Assembly: GCF_037038585.1 (NCBI RefSeq)
Contig: NC_092521.1
Span: 55,416,398-55,480,397, forward strand
From: Patagioenas fasciata
Taxonomy: Eukaryota; Chordata; Aves; Columbiformes; Columbidae
Length of the DNA: 64,000 nt
Direction of reading: 5' to 3'
Made by a program: the position numbers and the translations under genes. This document shows positions 12,400-27,300 of the stretch, one piece after another. How positions within the stretch are numbered: position 1 is the first letter of the stretch; every line of letters starts with the position of its first letter. The notes beneath the pieces were generated by a model. It saw only the letters and a list, made by a program, of their open reading frames with translations. It was not told the DNA's origin and searched no databases.

Positions 12400-15300
12400 C
12401 TGCAAGAGGGGAAGAGAGGAGCTGTCAGCAGGGGGACAAAAGCAAAGGCAACATGTGGATTGGGGTGTACCTGTCAGATCAGAATTGTCCCTGCTTGTTC
12501 GTTCTTAAATCAATTTTTTTATATTGCAGCAAATTTATTTGCAATATTTTATGTATTTGACGTAATTCATTCTATCACAGAACACATGCGTGCACAAACT
12601 CAGTTGAAGAAAACCTGATGGCCACATATCTCAGTCAGAGATTAAGCAGAGCTTTTCATAAATTCCAGGTGATCATTTACAGATAAAGCCTGGTTGGTTG
12701 GTTATATGAGATAGGTAAAAGAGGAAACAATAAAACTGTACTCATGTTTTATTACCATTCATATTCATCCATAAGTAGGACTGTTTAGAATGTATTTTTC
12801 CTAATTTTTAACATATGTTACCCTGCAAAGCTAATAAAATAATTATTTCCAATTGGAAATTTTGGAAAGTACCGCAGCTTCATTATCTTCCTATATTACC
12901 TGTCCTTTTTTGCACGAATTATAAAGTATTGCTTACCTACAAAGGGATGCTCTTTCTCATATCTAAACAGTGGCTACAGCTTACAGTATCAGATGTAGAA
13001 GTGCTGCAGCTTCTGCAATTCCAATTTGCCTGTATTTCTGAGGAGCTTCAGGCACATAAAGTTTCATTTTTCAGACAAGTTTAAAACAGTAGGAAAAGCT
13101 AAATTGAATGAGCCCATGGAAGCTGAATAGAGGTTATTCCTGGTGTGCATTTTACACTGTGTATCAGGAAAAAAGGTGTCTGAATGGATCAATGTTGACC
13201 AAAACAGAAGAAAATAACCAGGCCTCATGCCTCTTAACACACCAAAATCCCAAATTCTCTTGCAGGTCGTTAACAGCGTATGTGTCTTTTTAGAGTAAGA
13301 TTTGTTGAAAGTTTCATACTGAGGTTTTATAAACAGGTATTTGACTCAATGGCTCTACGTTCCACATTATTTGTCCTACCTGGTGTAAAAGCTCATCTAT
13401 AAGTAAGTGAACCTAAAAACTGAAACTGAATTATTGACCTCATAGTGAGGTAGGCCAGAAATTCAAGTAAAACCTGGGTTCAACCCCAGGAGCTTAGCTG
13501 GCACATGTTGCATGCAGCTGTGAAGAGCAAAAGCTCTGACAGGCGAGGATCTCTCCTGCCTTCTATGAAAATCACAGATTGCTGAATTATTTCTTATAGT
13601 TAGCTGCTTTCCTAAATCAGAGCCATGCAAGAAGCTGTATGTTTCTCACATGGTAACTGAAATAAGGAGGAGAAGAGCTCACAGAGTACTTGCAACTTCC
13701 AGAGGCTCTGCTGGGGCTGCTGCCGTGGTAGGACGGCGTGTTTTGGAGATGTTTGCTTCTGTGAGTGGTTAAAGCCACTGATCTCTCTCTAAGCAGGGTG
13801 CTATGGGGCTATTTGCACAGCAGGGCTGCTCAGCCACAGGGACCTGGCTGGCGTCACCACTGAGCGCTGCTTCTCAAAGTACTCAAGGGGTTTTGGTTGG
13901 ATACATCCAGTCGTCACCGTGGTGGGATTAATCAGACCTGCCTTTAGAGACATCCTTGCTTGCTCTAGGGCCCCTTGGAAGCTGACGAAAAGATACACGC
14001 TTGTTGCTGCTGCTGCTGTATATGTCTTAAGCAGAAAATGATTTATACCACTTATGACCTGAAATGCCCTCTGAAGGTGCATTTTTCTCCCTACTGAAGG
14101 AGCCCTATAACACAGATCTATTCTCAGATGCTTTGCTTAGATGCTTGAAGTCTGGCCACCAGACTCAAAGACTTAGTGATGTGAAATCTTATTTTCTTGT
14201 GCTGCACTTAAAGATCTCTGCCCCAAATGAGTATTGGTTCAGTGGTGTGAAATGCCATGAAGCTGTGTAGTTTGGCTGGGCATTCACACAGTGTCTGTGG
14301 ACTTCCCAGGAGATGACTAACTCCTGAAAATGACAAAATGAAACCATCACTGACCAAACTTATGAGCAAACTCTGCTCTGTTCCATAACTACATGGCCAC
14401 CTTCACTGCCAGTGTAGCAAGCCACTCTACCTTTGAACACAAACTCCGTGCCGCCCATCACTTTGGACGAGTGCACCCCCCGGCTGTAGCGTCCCTTGGC
14501 GTAGATGGTGAAGGTGGGGTGCTTGCAGATGGGGTCAGAGTAGTGGTAGTAGTGACCCTCCCAGGTGTTGTTGTTGTCATGGAAGATGAAGTGCCGAGTG
14601 AGGAAGAGGACCTCTGGCCGCACCTCGCAGCGCTGGCTCACCCACTCTCCATGTAGCCCGATAGTCAGATCTGCCTTTGGGGGTAAGATGGGAGGATGGT
14701 GCTCGTCTGACCGGTAGATGATTCTGCATGCAATGCATGTGCGGTCGTGGTTCTGAAATGAAGCAGAGAGAAACCCTCATTAGGCATTACCTGTCATAGA
14801 GGGAACTGAATCAAGCCATACGTTTCATGTTGAAGTGACATCGGCCTAACATTTTAAAGAACATGTTGTTATTTCTTATCTTTTTAATGTTCTCCTGCAG
14901 ATTCACCCTTCAAAGCACCTGAAACATGGCACCACTTGGTTTTGTATGTATAAGATTGCACAGCAGGAGTGGAGTTAGGAGATTAATTCCCTCATCTGCA
15001 TTTATCTGAAATGAATGTTTTAGTTCAGCTTTATATTGCATCTAGAAAAGGCTGACTTCATGCTTATGAGAATCTGGCAGATGGTAATTTACTACGGTAA
15101 ATTACTGTGTACTGTAGGTGGACACAGGTGTCCTAAGTACATTTTCCAGTTGTGTAGCAGCCTCGGAGAACAGTAACCAGCTATTTTAAACTTTTTCAGC
15201 TTTTACGAGCCCTAACACAAGCTCGTGAAGGGTACAACGTGGCTGGCTGCCACTGGACATGGTGAAAGCTTGATGTCCCTCTCCAGCAAGAAGGGGGTCC

Positions 15301-18300
15301 GTGGTACCTGCTCACCCCTGTGGGCCAAGCACCAGCCCCCAACAGCCGGATACCCCCAGCCCCATCTGTGAGTGTCGGGGGTGTCTTACAAGGGGCGTGC
15401 AGGCTCCGAGCCCATGGCAGGAGGGGAGGGAATTTCACGCTGAGGCTTCCAGCTCCTGACACCAGAAAACGAAACTACGAAGACCCATGTCTTGTTCCTA
15501 AGGCTGTTTCGGCCTCTGCGAGGTTTTCTCTTGTTGGCAAATGACTTTGGCTTAGCTATTCTCTTTTAAAACTCTATTTTGCTTTTTTTTTTTTTTTTTT
15601 AATCCAATGGCAAGAGAGATGGCAGCATTAGCATTTGTCTCTGCTGTGCTTAACCTTGAAGTAAATTTTATGAACTGATACAGGATTATGAAACTAATTT
15701 TTTAGCTCACTTCATTGATAACAAATAATTAGATCAAGGAGAATAAATGCTGTTCCATCAGATAAAAGCAGTGTTTTCTGTTATCCTGCTGTCTGTTTTG
15801 AGTTGGCGATGTGCTGTTCATCTATTTTTCAGGATCTCTTGTTGGCTGATGACGTTCAGAGGGGCTGTAAGGAGGCTTATGCTCAGAGTGAAAGGCAAAG
15901 ACCACACAGACAGCTGGTACCTTCATCTTCCAAGGACACTTGATCCTTCCTGGAGGCAGGGGGATGCACTGGGGGGAGGTTACTGACATCCACCTTGTTC
16001 AAGCTGCGAGGTATTTTCCTGAGGTGCAATTCGGAGTGCACCTGAGTCAAGAGCTGTAGCTCCCCATGCAGCCACTGGGGAGAGAGATTTACACAAGTAC
16101 ATTTTCTTTGTGCCTCTTTCCAGCTCTCTTTTCTCAGTTCTCTTTGAGCTACCTTTGTAATGTAAATGCTCATGTTCATCTTCATTGTTCGTACTTTAAA
16201 GTCCACGGGAGCTGCTATGGAGTCAGCTTTTCTCCGCTCACTGCCCTCAGCTCATGGCACACTTCAGGGGCAACATTTACACAACCTTTACACCTTCACA
16301 CAATTGGTACCCCGAGTTTGTCTGATAATATGACTGCAGGTAGCTTCAGAGAACCAACATACAAATACGTATATCCCTTTTACACATATTATACAGGGTT
16401 TATATTTGCCCGCAACCTAAATGAACAGCAGAAGTCAGTGAAATAAATGAAAAGTCTGCTGTTCTACATCCCCAGGATGTAGAATAATGGTCTATGTGCA
16501 AAATAAGTCTAAATGATGTAGCTCAGGTTGATCTGAACCAGTGCCGGTCAACAGCCCTCCTTCGAGGAGGAGGTTGGACTTGGTGACCTCCAGGGCAGTC
16601 TTTCCACCCCAAAACATGTGGTCTTCTGGGAACCATGTGCCAGCATGCTATTAAAGTGGATGCAGTTCTCTCCCACTGTGGGACTTGTTAATTAGTTTTA
16701 AGATACATTTTTCCGCTGAATTCTCCAAGCAGGTGCAAGGGCCATTAGTATCTTAGTGAAAATACAAAGAACATTTAATTGAGTAGTTTAACCGCAACTG
16801 GTAAAGTTAGCACAGATTTGTGCCATAGTAACTGACAGCAGAGGCTGGCACAAAACATCTGGTTCTCCTGGACACTGAAAGCTCAGATAACACATAAGGA
16901 CTGTGAAACTGAGCCGTTTTCTGAGATCGCAAGTTTGAGTTCGGATTTACTGACGGTCAAGAGAGGAGCCAAGATCCAGTTTGGTTTCCTGTTTTGCTGT
17001 AAATTTCTTGTGTGACTTAACATAATTTCATAGAAACACAGACAATTACAGCTCTCCTGTTTGGGATGGGACTGGCAGGAGGCTAAATAAAGACACTGAG
17101 TTGTCAGAAAGCAGACAGAAGTTTCAGGGGCCTCGATATGATTAGAAATAAAATAATAATTATTATTATTTGAAAATGTGTGTAGCTCTATTCGTGGAAC
17201 AAACCTTCAAATACAATCTGACAGAAGTCCAGTGTCTAACTTCCTCTTGCCTACCATAAAATCTCACTAGGTTTCAACTGGAAGCTTGTTTGGGACTTAT
17301 GAATTATGTTAGGGGGGACTTATGAAAGTCTGTTGATTTCTTTATCTCTCTTCAGAGCACATCAGTCTTTTTCTTCAGAAAGTGGTCTGCTTTTCTGGGC
17401 AGTTTGTGGCTGAGGATTGCTGGGGGTCAGTAAGCGACTAGGAAATAAGCTGGGCTGACATGCCGTGACATGTCTCAGGAGGCAGCAGAGCCTCTCCATT
17501 TCCCCTTGAGCTCCAGCCATGAACAGGGATGCCAGAAGCAGAGATCTACCCTGTCCTGGGCAGCACTGCTGGTGCTGCAGAAAAACTGTCAGATGAGGTT
17601 TGCAGCTCCCAGTATCAATACAGGTTGGGGGAGGAAGGGATTGAGAGCAACCCTGCAGAGGAAGACTTGGGGGTACTCGTGGATGAAAGGTTGGACATGA
17701 GCTGGCAATGTGCACTTGCAGCCCACAAGGCAAATGGTATCTTGGGTAGCATCAGTACAGCATGGCCAGCAGGTGGTTTTGCCTCTACTCCACTCTGGTG
17801 AGACCCCACCTGGAGTACTACATCCAGCTCTAGAGTCCTCAGTACAGGAAAGGCCCCATTGGAGACAGTCCAGAGGAGGCCACCAAGACAATCAGAGGGC
17901 TGGAACACCTCTGCTGTGAGAACAGACTGAGAGAGTTGGGGTTGTTCAGCCTGGAAAAGGCTCCAGTGAGACCTTATTGCGGCCTTTCAGTACTTGAAAG
18001 GGGCCTATAAGAAAGATGGGGACAGACTTTATAGCAGGGCCTGTTACAATACAACAAGAGGTAATGGTTTTGAACTAAAGGAGGGGAGATTCAGGCTAGG
18101 GACGAGGAAGATATTTCTTACAGTGAGGGTGGTGAAACACTGGTCCAGGTTGCCCAGAGAGGTGGTAGACGCCCCATCCCTGGAGACATTCTAGGCCAGG
18201 CTGGATGGGGCTCTGAGTAACCTGATCTAGTTGAAGATGTCCCTGCTTATTGCCTGGGGTTGGACTAAATGACCTTTGAAGGTCCCTTATTCTCTTTGAA

Positions 18301-21300
18301 GATCTCTTATTCTATATGATTCTGTGGCTCCATTCACTGCCAACCAAAGCACCCAAAGAAACACACACTTAACAGAAATCACCTTTACTTCTTGGAGACC
18401 GACGTCCAAAAGATGCCTTGCACAGACTCCTGCAGTGATCCAGGCTGAAGTGTTGCTCTGTGGAAGATACTAATGTCTATCAAGCACTCATTTCTCCAGC
18501 ATGGTTGTCCCACCATGGGCAGACTGGCATCATGAACAATGTAAGGGCTAATAAACTGCGCTGACGACAGTAACTTGATTGCTATGATTGCCCCACTTGC
18601 ATAAAGTAAAGCAAGAAAGCAAGGAAAAGACACTTATAAAACTGAAAGTACCTTATAAAAGCTGAATTGGTCAATAGTAGGAGACATTTTCTGCTGCTGT
18701 TTCTTTTCTGTTGAATTTGAAAGCTCTTATGATCTCCCAGAGGAGACCCTGGCAGAGCAGCATGGGCCAGCCAGGGTGGTTTGGTTTATATTCACATTGC
18801 CCTCTCAGAAGCCTGTCCTCCACAATCAGTCGGTAAGCCACGACAATTTAACCTGGGAACCACTGGTTTCTGTTGCCCTTGTTAAAAATTTGAAGAAAAA
18901 CAAACAGAAAACCAGCCTGTTGTCTTCTCGGTCACTCTTGGCTGTTTGTGGGATTCCTCTGTTGTTTCTCAGGTCTAGTGGATGGACAAGAATGAGATCT
19001 GTAATCAATCCTATTTGCAGCAACATTGGTTTTTTATTTTATTTATTTATTTTTTTTTTAAACCAGGAAGTACTATCAAACATAAATGCTCTTTTTGCTG
19101 TTCTTCTAGTAGTGATTTTAGGTTTCATCTCTGCTCTACAACATTAAAAAACAAGGGTATTGTGAGTCAAGGCTCTGGTGCTGGGCAGGGAGTATTATCA
19201 TAGTTTGGTGTCTTCTCCACTCTCTTCTGGGAGTGTAGAAGGTGCAGACTGCTCACACCTGCAGCTGCTTAGTCCCTTGGCAGTGACCACTGGCAGAGGC
19301 GGTAGAAGAAGGTCCACATAGCTCCATAGTGGAAAAAAAATACCTAACTATGAGCAATCCCTTCCTCCAGATTAGAGGTGGATTCATGTCTTGAGGAACA
19401 AGGAGTTACTTCCAAAATTTGAAACTTGTACAGTGTGACTACACTGTGAGGGGAGTGACTCCTTGGGCAACCACAGTGAAAGTCCAAGTTAACTCACAGA
19501 AATCAAAGTGAAGTTTAGCAGTATGAACACTTGTCTGTGGATCATCTGGTTCTTGGACCTCTGTGGTCCTGAACTGCTGTAAGTCTGTGCAACCCATCTA
19601 ATTCTGAGGGATTTGTACCAGCTCTGAAGATCTGGCCAGTTGTGCTGCTAAGAAATGTCCAACTGGCCTGTCTTCTAGTTACTGACAATGTGTCAGGATG
19701 AAAGGGCTAAGGTGAATAGGCACTTTTTGCAATGAATAGGGAGTGGGACAGGGGGAGGCTGAGGCAGTGAGGAGGGATACAGGAGTATCCCTTTAACAGG
19801 CTGGCTCAAGCACCTCATACGGATGTACCCTGAATGCATCGCTTCCCTGAGACCAGTGCTTGAATCTAACCCTACATAAATCTTGTTTTTGTTTTTTCTG
19901 TGATACTGCCTTCACAGAGCTATGAACTTCTTAGTAGAAGAGTATACCACATGTAAACTCCCTCAGTACGATTTTTGTCCAAGTAATGGATGAGAGAAAG
20001 ATCTAGCTTTGTTATGAGGCAATTGTACTTAATTATGAAGTAATTTATGTTTAACAACTGACTGTCTTTTTCACTGTTGTTTTTTTCAGGTCAGCTGCTC
20101 TTAGCTCTTAATTACACTAGCTGAGGCTTTGCAAGTCACTCCCTTTCCATGTGTCTCAGCAAAAGATTATTTTCTAAAAACAGACATTGAAAGAAAACAG
20201 GGAACACAGGCATAGGACATTCAAGTCCAAACATGATTAAGTACTCTCTAATAAAAAGCTCATTTGGGCAGGACATAAACTAAAAAGCAACAAAATGAGC
20301 AGTAGACAGGAAGAACATCTGTTCTAAGTTTTGATTATCTTAGGTGTACAATGCAATACTTTTAATAGCGTGGTTTTGCTAAAAGGATTGGCCCCTGAAA
20401 TGGCTACTGCCCAATGACTGGAAGATCCCTTCCCATGAAGGGTGCCTCCTTGTAGCTCTGCAATGACGAATCCATGGTGCTGCAACTCCTCACCCTTTAA
20501 AGCCAGGTTCTGAATCAATCCATGAGGCCATGTGGGCTGAAATAAGCCTGAATTTCTGGCTGGAAACTCAGTCCTTGTACTTGGGGAGAAAACAGTTTGT
20601 GATCTGAAAATTTCCACCAACATTTTTCCTTATCCCTCCCTCCTGCTGCCTCAGCTGAAGTGGTAATGGGGCCAGAGAGCTCTCCAAGCCAAGCAGGGAG
20701 GTTTCTAATAAGAAAAGCAAACAAGGATGAGGTTCCTTGATCTTTTTCCCAATTGCTGTGGATAGTCAGAAACATAAACCCTCTTGGCATAGTTCAATTT
20801 TCTCATAAGTTCCATGGGTTTCTATGGCTGCCTAGGACTAATTTGCCTCTAATCAATTCATAGTGTTTTTTATGGCCTAGGACAAGAAACTATCACACAA
20901 CTGGCATGCTCTCTGAGCAATGGTGAAATGTGCTTTGAATAACACCTAGAAAGATCTTTTAGCAATCTGTTCTAGTTTTCTTTGTACACCTTTGTATTCT
21001 GATGCTTTTGTTACAGAGTAAGACATCTATGGACCAAAGACTTTTCAAAATGTACAGAAAGTCTACCCGTGCCTTACAGTTCAAGCAGAAGCTGAAATCA
21101 ATGCTTAACATCAGAGGGAAGACCTGCAGGATATACTGCAAGTTGTATTTAGGGACAAAACAAGCAAGCACTAATAGTAAAGAGGAGACTGAAATGATAG
21201 TTATTTTCAACTAAACACCTTGTTCAAATTTTTTGCTCTCTCATGTATCTGTTTATTCTTTAGATCCTGAAAATGAGTCTGTATTTCAATCCAAAAATTT

Positions 21301-24300
21301 TAAACCACTATTTGTCTGAAACAGCTCAAACTGTAACTCAACTCTTCTATCATAGAACTACAATAGGTGACTATTCTGATATCTGGCTATTTGCATAATG
21401 GAAAATTAACATTATCTCAACTATAACCTACTGGTTTTCAAGGGAAGATTCATTGCTCAGACTACTTAGAGTCTGAGAGATGCAATGCATTCTTAGCAGA
21501 ACAGACCAAAAAATTAATGTGACGATATTTTTCATTAGATTCTTATTTTAAAAAGGACATAGGAAAGTATCTCATTGAGTGTACACAGTCTAGAGGAAGA
21601 GAGATAAAAGCAAAATTTTGCTTTCTGATATTCATTTTTTTCTCTGAAAAGCAAATGTTTCTCTTAAAAAATGAGAAAAGCATGTTCATGGGACTTTTTT
21701 TTGTATTTTTAATGGAGAATTTTGGCCATTTTCTGACAGGCTCTCTCTGTCATCTTTTATAGTTGCAAATAGTCGGTATTTTACCAGACAAGAGACACAT
21801 TAAGAAGACAAAAGCATAGAATGTAGTGATGTGTGTCAAGCTCCTAAACCATCCAAAACTAAGGCAACTCCCGCTACAGGAGGCCAGGTGTTGGGGCAGA
21901 TGTGGGACTGCTGCTGTTCAGAGCTCACCCAGGCTAAGGAAAAGCAGTGAACGATTTGGAGAAGTGGTGAACCTGATTAATTTCCTCAGTATCAGTTTGT
22001 TTTACCCCTGCAAAGGCTTTAAACTTGCACAAAATTACACAGCAGTTTGCCAAAGTTATTTGGGAAATCATGTCTCCTCTTTTTATCTGGAGCCACTCCA
22101 CAGTGGACACATCCTTCCCATACTGTAGCTTGTTTAAGAGATGCAGGTTTCAGCTCTGCCTCAGCAAGACAGAAAAGCACACGCTCTTCACAATCATCTC
22201 GGCCACCTTTGGAGTCCTCCTTGCTCTCCTCTTCCCCCACAGCAATGCCAGTGTCAAACCAAAACCCAACCCAAGCCCCTTGGCAGAGCAGAAGCTTCTT
22301 TCTCTAACGCCTCCCTCAGCGCTCAGGCGTTTCAACTTTCACCTTTTATTCAAACCCAGATATTCCATGTGGTTACTCTAAGCACATCCTTCCCTCCCTG
22401 GCCCCCACACCATTGCTGGCTGGGCCTGATCTCTCCTCAAGGGCTGCTGCCACCCCCACCCTGCTCAGTTAAATAATACTATGCTGAAGTCACTTATTTC
22501 AAATTTCTGTAGCAATATCCTTCCTTATCAAGCCACGTACTGACATTAATAATATTTCCACAATGGTCTGCTGTTGTCTCTGTGCTGGTGGCTGTAGCGT
22601 GGGGAGCTTGTTTGGAAGAGCAAAGTTCTCAGCTAGTGTTTCTCAGCTGCCTTTGGCCAGTCTCTGTTTGCACTTGTTACTGCTGTGTGGCAAGAAGCAG
22701 GTCTTGTTCATGATTGGAAAAGGAGGACAGGCTGCATCTATTTGGTATTGCGAGAAGCAAGAGTTAGCAAAAGCCCCAGTGCCCTGCTCCCTTCTGCACC
22801 CTCCCATTGGTGGGAAAGACACTCCTAACCAAGCTGTGGAGTCCACATGAGACAGCCCAGGCTCTGCTTGTTCACAAGGCTGGGTTGCTCTTGCGTTGGA
22901 GGCTTCCCCTTTAGGGTGGATCCTGTGGCTAGCCTGTCTGACATTGGCTATGCAATGTCACCAGATGGACCACATAGCAGTGGCTGCATCTGGCATACTG
23001 GCCCCTGCATATCCTCATTGCAGGGGGATGTGTGGTGAGGGACCAGGTGCCAGGTTTCCTTAAGCACAGGCTCAGGCGTGAACTGCACATGCAGTATGGA
23101 CCTAACCAGTGGTCTAGGATTTTGTAGGGTCCAACAGTCAAAATACCTGGGGTAGGGAACCCTTGCCATGTGAATGCATGTATTGCCATGAGGGAAAGCA
23201 CTGAAGAAGAGGGGAAAGAAAAGACACACTCAGCAATGATGTCTTGCATCTTACTGTGTGTCATAGGCAGGGCTAGATGGGACCAGAACAAGTGATGCCT
23301 GGTCAGGATGCTTTAAATCTCACCACTCGAGAAAACCAGGTGCCAGACTTTAGTGTAAGTAACTGAGTGCTCCTAGGACGAGTGCAAATGGAAACCCTTG
23401 GGAGAACGCCAGTTCAAGGAAAGGCTTCCAACTAAAGTTGGATATTTTTGCCTCACCTTGCCAAGGAGCGAGTCCACAGAAACGACACTTTTATGAACTC
23501 TTCAGTTTAGTATCAAGCTCTGTTCCTCCACCACTCTAGATAACTGCAGATCAAGACAACACTTTAACAAATGGCTACAATCTCTTTCCACCACAAGAGC
23601 AATAATTTGCAGGCTTTCCATGACCTCATATGAAGCTGAGTTGGCTAATGTGTATTAGGCTGGCTCTGGGGAGTTGACAAGCACAATTGACACAGTTATA
23701 ATTCAGCCTGCCAAAGAGGATGAAGAATAACAAAGATTTAAAACTTTAATTAAAAATCTTGAAGCAAGTGAAATGCTGGAGAGAGTGGTAACTCCCTTGC
23801 AATGTTGTCAGTTTGGGATTTCTTTTGGTGGGTAACAGACAAGCTGCATGCAGGAAGGAGGGTGGAGATATGTTCAGATTTATCTGCATATGCATGCCAT
23901 ATATTTTACAATATTGAGGAACAGTTTTTGTTAACTGCTCCCATGAAGGAGAAGATAGTGAAGGAATCTGAAGGCACTAGCATTACAGAACTGTTCAATC
24001 TACGATGTTGATTCTCTTGCACGACCTTGCATAAAACTGAAATAAACACAACCAACATGAAATTCAAGTCTTCTGCTTGTTCTTTTCTGATATAAACTAC
24101 TTTAGCCTGGGCAAAGGACAGGAACAAAGAGAAAACCAGCCTTTTTCTCAGATGAATGTGCTTGCACGTCATCTATCTCGTTAAAATGATATTGATTTAT
24201 GGTGACATGAATATTTTGGGAAGTATCACAACAAAAAAATTCCTGGAAAATCCAAAGGGACAGCTTAAATGTCCATCTTCAAGAAGAGAATATTCCAAAA

Positions 24301-27300
24301 TAAAGCTGCCTTATGTGTTTATTACGCCCTTAAAAAGCAATCTATGTAGCCCTCTGAACCATGTACCAATATTACCAGCAAATTCTCCCTCCCCTCTTAC
24401 AAAAGGTGAAGCCATTGTGGTTAGGTGCCAAAAAGAAGGAAGGTGTCAGTAGTTTAGATACATATGTGGAGATGATCTGAAGGACCATGTTTCATTTTGC
24501 TAGGCTGAATAGCTAATCTTGATCTCTGGTACTGTGTTTGTGTTGAGGCAGGCTTTTCCTGCAGTTGCAGAGCAGACAGCAACAGTTAAATCAGTGAAGA
24601 TGTACAGGGTCTTAAAAGCAACCTTTAGCTTTTGAAGGTTCACACAGAGAGTGAAAAGCAACGTTTTGCTTCAGCCCTTGCCTAGCACTGATGCTGGTGT
24701 AGGCAGTAAGTGGCACCTCCAAAGGAGGTGCATGGCCACCGCCAAGGGCAATGCCAAGCATGGCAAGGACCAGGTTCAGCTAGAAGCTGTTTGCTTATCT
24801 CTGCAGGGCATCACATGCACTGTTATTGTTTGTAAACCTAGAATTAACTTATCTGAATGTTCTTCTGGCTGTTCTTTCTTTGTGCTACCCTCATAATTTC
24901 CCTAACCAAGAGTATTTTGCAAGTAATAATGAACAAAAGAAATCCTTCAAGTGTTGGCTTAATCTGGAAGTCTAGTGGCACTACTCTGGGAAACAAAGGA
25001 GTTTTGTCCTCCAAAATGACACTTTTTGGTTGAGATAATGTTTTGCGTATTTCTCTGAGGCACTTCACATGTTTAACAGCTATTTATTAATTTACGCTCT
25101 CATTTGCCTGGGAGCTCCTCAAGGACATAGCATTCCTGTACAGACTAAGTCACTGAGTTTCAAAGAGATGAAGACACAAATTTTCAAAGCCACAAAAAAA
25201 TTTGCGCACTTTGTTCCTTCACTGCCTGGCTAAAGCAAAGCCGAAGCACCAGTCTCCATATGTTGAATCTGTATTAGCTGCAAATGCCAGTTGCTGCTGA
25301 AACTCAGCTCCCAGCAGCAAATAAACCTGTAATAGAGAACTGATCCGCTGGAATTGCATTTTCAAGAGAAAATGTCTTACTGCAAGTATGTGGCCAGCCA
25401 ATGTTCAAGCATGACAAAGGCAGAAGAAGGGTTATCCTAGCATATTTTAGGCTTCTCGCGATGTTCTTGACCATTCCAGCCTTGTTTCTAAATAAAGATC
25501 TAACTAGAATGACTGGTCATCACAGCTCTGCTCTGATCTTTCCTGTTGCTCTGTCAGATGATAAAAAAGCACAAGGAGTTCTTTGTTTACAAAATAATGT
25601 TGCTGAGGCAATTACATGTGAAGTGTCCCAATATTGCTGTTGTACATATTTCCTGTAGTTTTAGGGCAGATATCTCTGAAAAGATCTTCTGTCCTTCCAC
25701 GTAGCAAACAAATACTGCATCCAAACCTTGCTTCACTCTACAAGCCCCTGTATGCATTTGTAAATAAGTTATGATTTTATGCTGCTTGGCATTATCCTAA
25801 TCAGGAACATTGTGTCTAATATGAGTGATGATGGCCAAGCAGTTTCGCCATCCTGGTCTTTCCAACCGTGTCCTTTCTCATGCTGGCTAAAGAAGCTGCA
25901 TGTACAATAGCTTGAATCCTTTGACAAACTCACAACATCAAGAGGCATCAAAGATGTTTGGCCTGGTTCCTCAGCAAGTCTTAATTGATATCTTGAGCAA
26001 GGCTAGAGGACCGCCAAGATAAATCTATGCAGTGACCTAGTCATCAGCTGCACTCAAGAACTTTCACATATTTTACCGGAGGAATTTGTTTAAGGTATGC
26101 TCTTATCTAAGAGAATTCATAAAACCTTAAGAGATGACATATATATTTTTAAAAGCTCCCTGATTTTATATGAACACTTGAGATACGGTAATCTGTGAAT
26201 TTATTCAGATTTGTAGCTCAGCATAAAGCTGTCTGGTTTTTGGACAGCCCTTTTGATTTACCAACCTGTGGTGAAATTGCTACAGGAATCTGGAGAACGT
26301 CCAATTCTATTTGTTTAAAGTCCTGATCATGTGGCTTTGGCATTCCTAGCATATCCAGCAATCGTTTGCTTTTAATTACCATTCATTTCAACCACATAAG
26401 TAATGAATGTGGCTACCACATTCAACTTACAGGCTGTGTAAACTCTTGAGCTGGGTGGAACTTTCTTCTATATAGAGGCTTAACTATAAATTTAACTCAA
26501 AATGTGAATCCTCTTAACTTATTTTAGGCAGGCCCTTATAAGTTTAAAATAAAAATAAATAAAAAGGAAATGAAAAAAGCCCTAAATGAAAGATTCCACA
26601 CAATACACCTGATTCACTTCAGAAGCAATTTCCTGGCCTCCCCAACCTCTTGGTATGACTGTAGAAACCTTAAGAAAACAAGTTGATTTAATGTTTCTAT
26701 TTATTCATGGTGTCCAGTTTCCAGAGGAGTCTGTGCCTTGTAGTTTTAAACTCAATTTAGCATTTAAACTCAGTTTCAGCTGGGTCCCAGTGGAGCAACA
26801 ATTAGAAAAGGAAAAGAGTTCAAAGAAGAAGGGTTATAACCTTTCAGCGGTATGTTTGCCTGGACTTTAAAGACCCAAAAAAAAAAAAGCATCTCTCATA
26901 CTGTTCTTCCTACATTTGGCAAACACCAGGTCGGACGGCTGTGTTGTGAACCTGTTAGCATAGAGAATTTCACGGTACAAACCGACTCCCAGAAGTCTTT
27001 CATGGCAGCTGAGGCAAAGGTTCATTTTTTAGTGGTACTGTTATTTGTATCATGCTGAAAGCCTGGTTTCAGCAGGCCAAACTTCTCTTGAGAAAAAAGA
27101 AATCTCGCATTGAATTTGAGCAAGAGGAACCTACCAAAAAGTCACAAAGACAAGCTGTGCTGTTATGCACTCCAATATTGCATTAAACCTGCGCATCGTT
27201 TGCTGTTGAAGGTTCCAGCTGAGACTGGTGTCCCAGCAATCCACATGCTGTAAATACACATTGTGGGAGCCAACCGGGTCTTGCAAGCAATGGCTGGAGG

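Noticed and set aside
13473..13490. tRNA T-arm-like palindrome (cctgggttcaaccccagg)
   Set aside because: No matching acceptor stem, anticodon arm or D arm can be placed upstream, and the following seven bases find no 5' partner.
17029..17090. Possible CR1 start (tttcatagaaacacagacaa)
   Set aside because: Only the terminal repeat-like text and a faint 'gggatgggactggcagg' match; too short and diverged to call.
25105..25160. Possible L2-like text (tgggagctcctcaagga)
   Set aside because: Similarity covers under 40 bases, with no collinear extension.
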